A stretch of 64,000 nucleotides of DNA from Otis tarda. Lineage: Eukaryota; Chordata; Aves; Otidiformes; Otididae. The notes below the pieces were generated by a model, which did not search any database, was not told the origin of the DNA, and was given only the letters and a program-made list of their open reading frames with translations. The stretch's first letter is position 1. Each line of letters opens with the position of its first letter. The stretch is taken from positions 191,490,053-191,554,052 of the forward strand of contig CM048552.1 of assembly GCA_026413225.1 (NCBI GenBank), read 5' to 3'. This document shows positions 1 through 10,060 of this stretch, piece by piece. A program made the position numbers and the translations under genes.

Positions 1-1740
1 ACAGTAAAATTTGGATTACCTCAGGAATTTGTATGACTATTTTATTAAAAAACACTGCTCATTGAAAAACATTTAGTAGGATAACAGTTTCCTATTTTTG
101 TATCATCATAGAAGTATGGCTAGTTTCTAGTTCCTATAAGTGAAATATGATTGTAGCATATGATTCATCAATAAATGAATCAGGATCACATCTTCCTTAT
201 CTGCCTATCTACTGCTACCCTTTCACTCTTGTTAAGCTGTTTAACTATTGTTTATGCCTTCAATACAAGGGCATCTATAATAGCAATCACCTAGACTCTC
301 TGGTGCTTCTGTGTATTTGATAAATTTATCATTTTAAATACATAATATGTAAACATTGTTCTAAGTATATTGCTTGAAATCTATTGAAATGCACTTTTTT
401 TTTCCTTCTTATTTTTTAAACTCTACCACAGTGACGTCCAGCAATTCACGTAGATTTCTCTATGTGCTTGGTCACTTGAGAAACAAAATTGAGCCCTATC
501 TTTTGTACACATCTCATTTAGCAACTTGTTTTCATTAGCAATTTGTCAAGTGCTAGAAAGTCAGAGATTTATCTTGTAACAAATAGTTACAATTCCTGAA
601 AGCACCTGATGTTTTAAGTTCTCAGCGTACTTTTGAAATGCGACCTAGGTGATCAAAGCCATATGGATATATTCGAGAATTTTCATCCATCTCACTCTTT
701 TTTTTTTAGTTTTGTCACAGAGAAATAACAAAGGAATCACTTCCTTTAAGAGCTGAGCATGTTTGTTTAGCCAAGAATAGTCAAATTGTGTAGTACAAAA
801 ATGTATCCCTGTAAATGTGGCATTTTCAGATATATTCTCCCCTTTCTTATTTCTTGTGGCTTTTCAGTTCAAATGATTAAATCAATTATTAAAAACTTTT
901 TTTGTTCCTCCTCTGGTAGATTATATGCAAACTGTTGGTTAGATGACATGGCTAAAATAACATGTATGTGAGGAGGACATCTATATTTATGTCACAAGGT
1001 GACATCATTGTTTAGGTATCTGCCACCTTCCACAGCATTGAGCCTTTCTCCACGGCAAGGCTTGGTCATTTGTTTCGGTGATGGATCACGTATCTGTACC
1101 TGATCAAGGTCGGGAAGCCAGAGACATGAGATAGCACTGGAACCATTGTGTAACAAGGGGCCTGCCCACACTTCTCAAGCCATCCTGCCCAGTTTGGTGC
1201 TGCTACTTCACCATCAGGATCCCAAGTCAAAAGCAAAAAGCTGTCTATGGGCCTTGAGTAGAACTGTTGAATAAGGAGCATGATAAAATTGAGGGCAACT
1301 GAAAGTATTTGCTGATGTTGCCTTGATTTGTTAGTAGTTTTATTCCTTCCTGAAAGAGCAAGAAAAGCCAAAGTGGTACAGCAGTTCTAAAAAGGAAACA
1401 TTCGTTAAATAACATTATCAGCTTGAAATCACTAAGCTCATATTTTGAACTGCTTAATTATTATTCTTTTCAGTCAAATAAATTTTGTAGGTTGATCCAA
1501 ACTATTTTTCCAGCTTTTCATTTGACAAGAAAAAAGTGATTTTGCTTGTTTGATGGTAATTTGATTCAGGTTTCTGTTTAGGTCAGCAAATTGAAAAAAA
1601 AAAATCAGTGGTTTGCATAGTTCTGTGAACTTCTGTTAAAAAAAAAAAAAGACAAACAGCTACAAAAGAACTATATCTGGGTCGCTGAGCTGGACTATGT
1701 CTGCGTTGTTGCTTGCTAGGGTGCAATTTGTGATGCTTTG
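1..1740. other. AT-rich non-coding stretch
   Basis: No gene or clear repeat family is seen. The stretch is AT-rich with many short T and A runs, including 11 A at 1594-1604 and 13 A at 1638-1650 shortly before the CR1 copy that follows. Open frames here are about 100 codons or less and have no recognisable domain. Confidence 0.6.
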
Positions 1741-2590
1741 GGGTCTGACAGTGGGATAGAGTGCACCCTCAGCAAGTTCACTGATGACACCAAGCTGTGT
1801 GGTGCAGTTGATATGCTGGAGGCAAGAGATGCCAAGCAGAGGGACCTTGTCAGGCTGGAGAGGTCAGCCCATGCAAACCTCAAGAAATTCAACCAGGCCA
1901 AGTGCAAGGCTTTGCACATGGGTTGGTGCAAGCCCACGCACAAATACAGGCTGGGCAGAGAATGGATCAAGAGCAGCCCTGAGAAGGATTTGGGGGTATT
2001 GGTTAATAAGAAGCTCAACATGAGCAGGCAATGTGCACTTGCTGCCTAGAAAGCCAACCGCATCCTGGGCTGCATCAAGAGGAGTGTGGCCAGCAGGTCG
2101 AGGGAGGGGATTCTCCCCTTCTACTCTGCCCTCGTGAGACCCCACCTGGAGTACTCCATCCATCTCTGGAGCCCCCAACATCAGAAGGACATGGATCTGT
2201 TGGAGCGGGTCCAGAGGACGGCCATGAAGATGATCAGAGTGCTGGGCCCCCTCTCCTATGAGCACAGGCTGAGTTGGGGCTGTTCAGCCTGGAGAAGAGA
2301 AGGCTCCAGGGAGACCTTATAGTGACCTTCCAGTACCTCAAGGGGGCCTACAGGAAAGATGGGGAGAAACTCTTTAGCAGGGCCTGTTGTGACAGGACAA
2401 GGGGTAATGATTTTAAAATAGAGGAAGGTAGATTCAGACAGGACATAAGGAAAAACGTGTTTTACAATGAGGGTGGTGGAACACTGGAACAGGTTGCCCA
2501 GAGACGTGGTTGATGCCCCATCCCTGGAAACATTCAAGGTCAGGTTGGATGGGGCCCTGAGCAACCTGATCTGGGTGGAGATGTCCCTGC
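1738..2590 (+). pseudogene. CR1 ORF2 remnant, RT palm to C-terminus
   Basis: The reading frame encodes the end of a CR1 reverse transcriptase and its C-terminal region. The catalytic box reads FTDDTKL where FADDTKL is usual, so both aspartates remain. An in-frame TAG at 2047-2049 sits where the related copy at 54.7 kb has CAG. The frame continues to about 2265, where four bases are missing relative to that copy before the GLFSLEKRR segment. A second frame change near 2465 breaks the FTMRVVEHW segment. It cannot make protein. The end of the frame reads NLIWVEMSLLLAGGVGLDDL and then a stop, past the point where the sister lineage stops. Confidence 0.85.
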
Positions 2591-2666
2591 TCCTTGCAGG
2601 GGGGGTTGGACTAGATGACCTTTAAAGGTCCCTTCCAACTCAAACTGTTCTATGATTCTATGATCC
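1741..2666 (+). mobile_element. CR1 LINE fragment, 5' truncated
   Basis: This is a 5'-truncated non-LTR retrotransposon copy. It begins inside the RT region (a GIECTLSKF-like segment), runs through the ORF2 C-terminal region ([21 protein letters not shown]) and ends in the CR1 tail with two ATTCTATG units near 2650-2666. The wording after the C-terminus, 'gatctgggtggagatgtccc', places it in the same lineage as the copies at 34458 and 43544. 5' truncation is usual for CR1, because reverse transcription starts at the RNA 3' end. Confidence 0.95.
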
Positions 2667-2958
2667 TACAATTAATGTACCCATGAGTCAGGGTACCAGG
2701 GTCTGTGGCTGGAGCAGACACGTGTGGACTTTTTGCTTGGACCTGGGAACAGAAAAGCACTCCCAGATCCAGTAATACAAACACTGAATAGCTGCACTCT
2801 ATCTAATGATGGTTTAAAAGCTACCATCTGGAAAAATCAGCTAGAAAAATACACCTTGCAGTCCTGGTGGCATAATTTCCTGTGTAAGGAAAGGTGAATG
2901 TCAACAATTATGACTCAGATCTCTCATCTTAGTGAAATTCTTTCTACAATTTATTTTA

Positions 2959-3095
2959 CGTATGTTTGATTTTTGTTTCCCCGGACCCGGCGTTGTTTCT
3001 CCCCGGGCTGCTCGGCGCTCTCCTGCGGGCGCTGCCCTGTAAGGGGGCGGCAGCCCACGAGGTGGCAGAGCTCGCCTTGGAGAGCAGCGTTCGCT
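2959..3095. promoter_or_regulatory. Compact CpG-dense block, possible mini CpG island
   Basis: About 14 CpG dinucleotides fall in roughly 137 bases, counted by eye, while the kilobases on both sides have very few. The block starts and ends abruptly, with T-rich DNA before it and a 10-T run just after it (near 3110). It could be a small CpG island or promoter, a GC-rich exon, or the 5' end of an inserted retrocopy. Both strands are open for about 75 codons, but neither translation resembles a known domain. No TATA box or initiator could be assigned. Confidence 0.35.
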
Positions 3096-3669
3096 GACAA
3101 AACCCCCTTTTTTTTTTTTGATCTGCTAGCAAAGCTCCCTCCCCCTCCTTTCTTCCGCTTACTCATTAACTGCAAGTGTAGCTTCCTTTTTGCACATAAA
3201 TCATAATTTCCTTAGACTAATAAAGGAAAAATATTCAGCCAAATGTAGACATGGAGATGAGTGTTTATATTGCTCTGGAGTCAAAGGCTCTTCGTTCAAC
3301 AAAATAGAAATTTCTGTCTAACTGTGTTTACCTCAACAGAATTTCAGACTAGTTGAACAAGTTGTAATTTGTTTAACCCCATTATCATTTAACTCAATCT
3401 CAGTGTTTGTCTGAAAACTTGAAAACGGCTAAATCAAATGAAAATTTGTTCAACCCTTCAGCTTTTAGAATCGTAGATAAAAAAAAAAAAAACCTGAGGA
3501 CACTTTGAAAACGATTCTCCAACAATAAATGCCTATCACTGTTTAGAAATGATTAATTTTTCATCTGCTCATCGCAGAAGAGTGACCTGAGCCTGCTCAG
3601 TATGACTTGACCAGTAAAAAAAATCCAGAGTGTGACTCCGTTTGATCTTGTTCCTTGTCTTTTTTCAAC

Positions 3670-3790
3670 TTCCAGGCATTAAGGGAGAGCAGATATCATT
3701 AATTGTAAATTATCATAATTGTAAATTAGAGTCAGTGATGTTATTGTAGGAGTTAGCAGGAGTGCAATATTCATACTAAGTGTGCCAATC
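3670..3790. other. AT-rich block resembling a conserved non-coding element
   Basis: The segment carries repeated TAATTGTAAATTA-like words and CATTAATTG, patterns common in homeodomain-bound developmental enhancers. It has no open frame and no repeat similarity. The call rests on base composition and motif feel only. Confidence 0.2.
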
Positions 3791-4361
3791 CCTATAAGAA
3801 AGCTGAACAGGAGAGTTATTTAAAGAGATTAAATGATGCAGAATAAAGCTTCCAAAAGCTGTAATTGAAAGTGACAGAAACATTAGCTTTGAAACAAGTA
3901 ACATTTAATCACAGAGATTATACAGAAACATAATTTTTGTATGTTGTTTTCTTCAACAGAATTTAATTTTAATCTGTTGAGACAGCTCATCACTTTCAGC
4001 TGCCTACTGCCAGACGCCTGTCAGCATATGTAAATGTAACAGCTACTGTGAGGAGTGGGACCTGTTCTCTCAAACACTGGCCTCAATTTAGGCATGCCTA
4101 AAATTTCAATTGCTCCTACCTGCACCTGCGGGCTGTGGCAGGTGTAAGCATTTGCACCACTTTTTGCTTTTCTAGGTACCCTTCCAATGGTTGAACCTCT
4201 GAGTCTGGACAAGCAGTCCCACTGAAAGCATAATATTCATGCAATCGTTAGCAGAAAATTAAAGGGCAAAGGCACGAAGGAAAAAAACATGAAAAAACCT
4301 TTACATGAGCACCCAGAGTCCAGCATAAGGGTTCAAACCTTCCTGTAAGTAACACTGGGCT

Positions 4362-4754
4362 TTATTTTCTTGCATGTATACAGGAAATCCAAATGGGCTG
4401 CTTTATTTTAAAATCACAGTAGCTGAAGGCAGAAAAGAATGTGCAAGTGGATTGATTAGTGAGGACACAGAGAGAGTAAATCTCCACACAGTAACAGAAT
4501 AACAATAGCTCATCTGGTGTGGCAGAACATGTACATTTACCAATGTCCCTGCCTTGACCGATATGAACCTGAGCTCCGTATTTGCAGAACGTGTGAGCGG
4601 GAGCAAATGTGACCTTCAGGAAGGCCGATATGAAGGGCTTTTGCCTCCTGAGGACTTGGAAGGGCAACAGACAGGAGAAACTCACGTTGACACCACCCCG
4701 CTGTTTGTAGCAGCCAAGAAGTACATGTGAAAGCATGTCAAAAACTCCAAGCAT
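4362..4754 (-). pseudogene. Open frame with ankyrin-like spacing, possible decayed exon or gene
   Basis: A 130-codon uninterrupted frame runs on the minus strand. Its middle, KPFISAFLKV then TFAPAHTFCKYGAQV, matches the ankyrin consensus TPLHLAAxxGH...LLLExGADV without gaps: P at 2, A at 6, G at 22, A at 23, V at 25. A second, weaker unit follows 34 residues later (GKCTCSATPDELLLF). Ankyrin units normally repeat every 33 residues. CpG is locally enriched at 4555-4700, unlike the flanks, which fits former or present coding sequence. A pyrimidine tract and AG precede the unit, and GGTAAAT follows it, as at exon borders. The plus strand also has an open frame containing TPLFVAAKK, so the strand is uncertain. 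Chance is a real alternative. Confidence 0.2.
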
Positions 4755-5744
4755 TTTGGATGGTTACCATCAAATATTTTGAGTTTATTTGCTCTTGTTA
4801 TAAAACTTGTTTGAAAGTGAAGCCGGTTATCTAAAAAAGGGTTTGAACTACAACGTTATAGGGAGGTTTATTTTATTTTTCTCTGCCAATGTCTTTCTCT
4901 GCTAAGACGGAAGTTTTAAAATAATACATTTCACCTGTGGTTCCCTCTCAACTCCTCACAAAGTCAGAATTATTTAGAGACGCCTTTTGTTTGGGAGAAG
5001 GTCATATCTATAGGTCAGCATGGCCAGATTTTCAGAAAACAAATATTATGCAAATTGAGGAGTTCATTCTGGCTTATGGTGAGAATATGAAAACAGAAGC
5101 AGTTTCAGTGTGAAACGCAATCAGGGACAGATCCTGACCTCTTGAATTTGAAAGAGGCCAGGGTGTCATTGGTAAGTCCCAAGCAGCAATCATGCCCTTA
5201 GCACAATGCAACAGCCATTGTTTCTGCTGATGCCACAGCTGACAGACATCGCAACCTTTTCTTTGAGAGGATGCGCCTGAGCAGAGGATGAGGAGATAGG
5301 GGCCCCGGTTCTGGGCTCACTGTGCCTGAAAGGGTTTGGCTCTGCAGCTCCCGTCATGGATGAGATCCCCATAATGAGTAAGCTGAGGGGGTAACAGGGA
5401 AAAAGGACAATTCCACCCTCGCTGTTACAGCCAGGATACTGTGCATCATGAATGTAAGACTCAGAGGCCCAACACAACACAGAGTGCAAGTAGTAGGGGA
5501 AAACCTTGGTGTCTTGCTTCCTTCACTGCTCAGACATTTCCCATTAACCTCCTTTCAGATGAGAACATCAATCCATCGTGCAAGGCTGGAACCACACCAA
5601 TCTCCCCTCCTGCCCCTCAGGTTGGGCTGTGGTTTGCTCTCCTCCCCTGGCGCAGGCCTGGCACTGCTGGCTGCCCACCAGTGGGAGTAACGTTTTGGTA
5701 AAGAAAGCAAAAGTTAATAAACAATTAATTTGTCTGTATCCAAA
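4755..5744. other. Unique non-coding DNA
   Basis: No gene is recognised. Frames of about 80-100 codons exist on both strands between 5190 and 5700 but overlap one another and have no domain. Around 5121-5180 'gatcctgacctc...' faintly recalls the older amniote repeats listed elsewhere, but it is too worn to call. Confidence 0.5.
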
Positions 5745-5835
5745 GTAGATTACGTTCTCTTCAGGGCAGGGACTGTCTTACGACGTTTGTTTGCAAATGT
5801 TTGCGCCATTTGCCCTTTGTCAGTAATAAGAGATA
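5745..5835 (-). repeat. Worn ancient amniote interspersed repeat (GGGCAGGGACTGTCTT class)
   Basis: The string CAGGGCAGGGACTGTCTT, preceded by a 'gattacgttctctt' stretch and followed by a 'tttgtttgcaaatgtttgcgcca' type stretch, matches a repeat I remember as very abundant in turtles and crocodilians, where it reads 'TGTAAGCTCTTTGGGGCAGG', then 'GACTGTCTTTTTG', then 'TTTGTACAGCGCC'. Family name not asserted. The same class recurs at 42880 and 58405. Confidence 0.5.
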
Positions 5836-8463
5836 ACACAGCAAGGAAGGAAGTGGACCTCAGAAAAGACCATCAGCCTAAAAAGAGCAGCTAGAGAGGT
5901 TAAGCCTGCAGACCTGGCTTTAATGGTGATACTGGCACTGAGAGAGACACAAGCTCTTGCCAGAGAAGAGTTATGATAACACTCTGTTTATTACAGTGTC
6001 AGTACAGGACATGTAGTCATCCTAGTATAGAGTGACACTTGCTATATTGTAGTCAGAATGAGTAATGAATATCGTGTGAGTAATGAATCTATCGGATCTT
6101 TCCAAAACTGTATCTGGGCAGGCAAGGGGGTCTGCTGCCTCACTGAGCAAGACACTCCAGCTACTTTGTGCACAGAGCTGCTAGGAGGTTTTCTTGGCTG
6201 ATGCTTGTGTAAGGACGAAGTCACTGATGGACAAAAAGCCCAGCATGACTTGGGGCTGCTCTGAGGTGCCACAGGGGTCCCAGCACAATCTTGATTGTCT
6301 CCAAGTCAAGAGTCTGCAGGGTTTTTGAAAAGTTACTGTTGCTCCCTGCACATCACATTTTTCCTTTAGGACAGCTGGCTGTAGCTGTGATCAAAAGGTC
6401 ATAATTTCTGATTTCTCCACAGCTGTTGATGACATCAATAAAGGGATTTGGCCAGGTTACATAAAACTCCTCTCCTTATAATAAAGGAGCAAAATTATTC
6501 CTAAGTGGTGTACTATGCTTCCCTTGTTGGTGTGGTCCAGGTGATGGTTGTGGTTCTCTCTGGACATGACTGCGTCATCAGACATCTGAAGCCACAGTGC
6601 AAAAGATGGAAAACAGCAGTTTCATGTCTAGTAAACTGATGGGCCTCAGGTGTGTGCCTTCTTCCTGTCTGCTTGTGGCACCGTTATGAAAAAAAAAATT
6701 GGCAAACCTGGAGTTTCTCTGAATGCCAATTGATTGCCACTTAATTCATTTGAGCGCTGAAGCACTGTTGGTGTCTGGAGTGGTGCAGTGAAGAAAATCT
6801 GTTGGTTTCTTTCATACTGGTGCCTCTTTCAAGGCCTCTTATAACTAAAGCACGTGATTTTGGTGTTGCAAAGACCAGGACTGCTCTTGCAAGGTGAGCT
6901 GGTAACTCTGGCCATTGGCATGCATCTTCCTTAAGTTACCTTTAGGGCGTGACATGAAGCTAAGAAGTATCTGCAGGTTTTGAAGAATGGAAACGAATTT
7001 GGGGAATAAAGGAAATTGGTGACATTTTATTTATCTGTCAATGTGGAGTGAGCAACCATTATGACCAACTTAGGATAAATGTCTACAAAAGCTTCTGAAC
7101 AACAAACTAGACAAGTGGGAGCTTTTATTAAAAAAATAGAGTATAATTCTATAAAAGGTCTTATTTATCTGAAGTGATAAAAGAAAAGCTGAGTAGAAAA
7201 GCTTAATACTCTACTATATCAGTTTTACAGCAGAGTAGCTGCCTGTAAATCCAATCGAATTTCATCAGCAGTAAACTAGAAGAACACAATGGAAATAAAT
7301 GTTATTCTGAATTCAAAGAGAAAATAAGATCAAGGGTTACTTTGCTTATTTTGAAAATAAAGTAAATACTTTAGAACATGGAACTCTATTAAATGATTAG
7401 GTTAGAAAAATCAGCAAGGCTATTTATACAGAAATATCATTGATGATAAACTCACTCCTCAGTAAATCTTTCAAAAGCTAAGAGAGTGATAATTTCTACT
7501 ATTAGTTCTTGAAGTTAACAAACACAGGGGTATAGAATCTGTTATAAATGTTATCCATACAATAAGGGAAGAACAAATACTTGCTTGTGAAAGGACTTCT
7601 GTTTTTGTGAAGTGGCATACTTCTACTGCCTCATATCTGGCTTTTTCTGTTTGTTTGTTTCCTGTTTTAAAATATTGACACACTGTCCTTTCTATGTAAA
7701 GATCTAAACTTCCCTAGCAAAGAGTAGCCTAGACAAAAAAAAATATAAGCCTTTCCTATTTTTTGTGTAAAATCGCTTCGTAAACTCTTTCAAAAGCTGC
7801 CAATCTAGCAATTTCCCCAGATGTCTTGTTATATCTTAGTAATTAAATTGCAGTCTCTGTTCTGTCTTTTTCATAACTAAGTTTACAGGAAATGCATCTT
7901 CATCCTTGTCTAGCACAATATAAAAATGTTCTGCTGGGAATACAGTTGTATTTATTGATTCTTGAGAATTTGTATTTCATTTCAACAGAAATTTGGTTAG
8001 CTCTTTTGAGCTTTCATGAACTCATGAAGGCAAAAACAATAATAATTTGAAAAGATACTTCTAGGGAGTTTTATGTCTGTATAAGATTTGGTACAGGATC
8101 TGCATTAGAAATGTGTTCTCCTCAGTAGCTGCAAATTCTTTGGAATACTAATTTACAAATAATGACATTCCCATGCTCTTTAATTTTTTAAAATGTGTCT
8201 GATTACAAGGTCTCACAAAATATATGCTGTATTTAAAGGAACGTGTATGTCACAATTGCGAATGTGAAGTATAAAGGTCTTCCTCACAAAGTGTATGCAA
8301 TCCCACATCAAAAAGCCAGAGCAGTAGAGAAGATAATCACCAGAATTCATCTCTCAGGTGAGTGAGAGAACTAATCCCAGTGATCTGCTGGGACATGATG
8401 TCTCTAGCCTCTCCACAGTTCACATTTAGGGGCTGTTAGGGGAGGTTTCCTGGCTGACCTTGG

Positions 8464-9012
8464 ATGTCAGAGCAGCAGTTGGAGCAAGGCACCCCTCAGC
8501 TCTTCTGTTCTTGGCAACTACTTGAGCTGCACGTCGCTTTTTGTTTCCCAATGGACTCTCCTTACCCAAGCACAATCTCCAGGCAGTCAAGGCAATTTTC
8601 TAGCAAGCCCATGCCATCAAGAGTGCACAGCAAGCCCAGCACTGTACTCCTGTGTCCCTGCAGCTGTACCTGCCTGGGGGCTCAGTGCCAAGCAAAAAGG
8701 GCAGCGTGGCTCACTGGCCACCTGGGAGCCACCACCACTCTCCTCGGCAGCCAATGCGTTGGCTGGCCATTGGGACCCACCACCCAACCTTCAAAAAGTC
8801 ATCCAAGAAACCAGCCTCACAGGACAGGAACTGCTCATATCACCTCTGTTGGGCTGAATTTACCTGAAGGTTTCAGGGCTCATTTTCCAGGGACGTGGCA
8901 TGTAGCTGATGCTGCGTATGGGAGCCAAGTCAAATCTTCCCATATTCTGGACTACTATCTCAACCAACCAAGTGTGGTAAGAGGGAAGAAGAAAGGAGTC
9001 TTCCTCTCCTGA
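8464..9012 (+). other. 182-codon open frame, unrecognised
   Basis: This is the longest open frame outside CR1 sequence. It begins with ATG at 8464 and ends at TGA. The translation is rich in Ser, Pro, Cys and Gln, has no signal peptide or membrane segment that I can see, and matches no family I know. An overlapping 111-codon frame in another register shows that the region is simply poor in stop codons. The GC-richer patch here would lengthen frames by chance. It is most likely not a gene. A lineage-specific ORF or a non-coding RNA exon is possible. Confidence 0.12.
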
Positions 9013-9389
9013 TGACATGATTTCACACGGATTTCACTCAGGGCAGCAGATTTCCAGGAGGAAGTCCAACCCACTAGGCTAGAAATGCATCCTGGCCCTC
9101 ACCCTCATGTTTCCATGTCTATTTAGATGTATCCTATGAAACCAATCAAGTCACACAAGAAAGACTAAAGTAGCTCCCACCTAAGGATGATCTAGAGGCT
9201 TGTAATTAAGTTAGAGTGCTGGCAAGTTAAAAACTTTGATATAATTCTCTTGGACAACTCTTTTATTCCAGTGAGTTTATACAGGGATCTCCCAATCTAA
9301 ATACTCAAATTAAATGAAAATTAAGAGCTCCAATGCTTTTTTACCGAATGTATAATGGCTTCCTACCCAAATAAAAACATGTTTCTGCG

Positions 9390-10060
9390 GCAGTGACCTC
9401 CTGAGTCATTTAGCTGAATGCTCTTAGTTTATGCAGCTGCGTCCATCACAAAATGCCTCTTAATCATGCAAAGAAGTTCAGTGTCTGCTTTGCATTAAAA
9501 ACGTACATAGGAGATATTAAACTGCTACAAATTCAGTGTATTGTTGTTCTCTAATGCAGTGATTACAGCATTTTTTTCCAGTTTTGCTAGTGAAATCAGG
9601 AGGTCAAAATTTCAATCAGTATTGACTGGTACTTGTTTTCGTGCAGATGTATGGTTTTCGATAAACTTTGCTTATTTTTAAAGAAAGATACATGCTTTTC
9701 CAGCATCACTGAGACTCTGACATGGATTACAGCACAATTTACAACATGATGCCCATTTACTGCTTTTTTCCTCTTGCTACATACCATTTTAAATGATTAT
9801 GAGATTATTCAGAATATCACAGCTTTTCAAATGTGATTTTCTCTTAAAACACTGCAGTAGTTTTTTTCCATTCTTGTTTTCCACTTGATAATTCAAAGAC
9901 TTGGAATGCATGATTTAAATATGAGTCGGGCATTATGAACTATTCAGTGTATTAGAGAGACAGATGTTTACTGCCATAAATTATTGACATCATTTTGGGA
10001 TGAACTTTCTTATAACCTTGAAATGAGCAAGCTGATGGAGAATATGAATTGGTGTATTTT
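9390..10060. other. Conserved-element-like AT-rich blocks
   Basis: Two sub-blocks (about 9390-9530 and 9900-10060) have the texture of vertebrate conserved non-coding elements: balanced AT-rich sequence without repeats or homopolymers and dense TAAT, TTATGCA and ATTTGC-type words (for example CTTAATCATGCAAAG near 9456, and CATAAATTATTGACA near 9975). No open frame. Visual impression only. Confidence 0.2.

Larger units (their letters stand above)
2667..4361. other. Unique non-coding DNA with one CpG-rich block
   Basis: No gene is recognised. It holds the CpG-dense block listed separately at 2959-3095, a 12-A run near 3480, and a block at about 3670-3780 with repeated TAATTGTAAATTA-type words that looks like a conserved AT-rich element. 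A perfect 16-bp palindrome lies at 4087-4102. Confidence 0.5.

Noticed and set aside
2973-3206. Coding exon reading of the CpG-dense block
   Set aside because: Both strands are open for similar lengths and the translations are low in complexity (poly-Phe or poly-Lys from the T run), so coding was not called.
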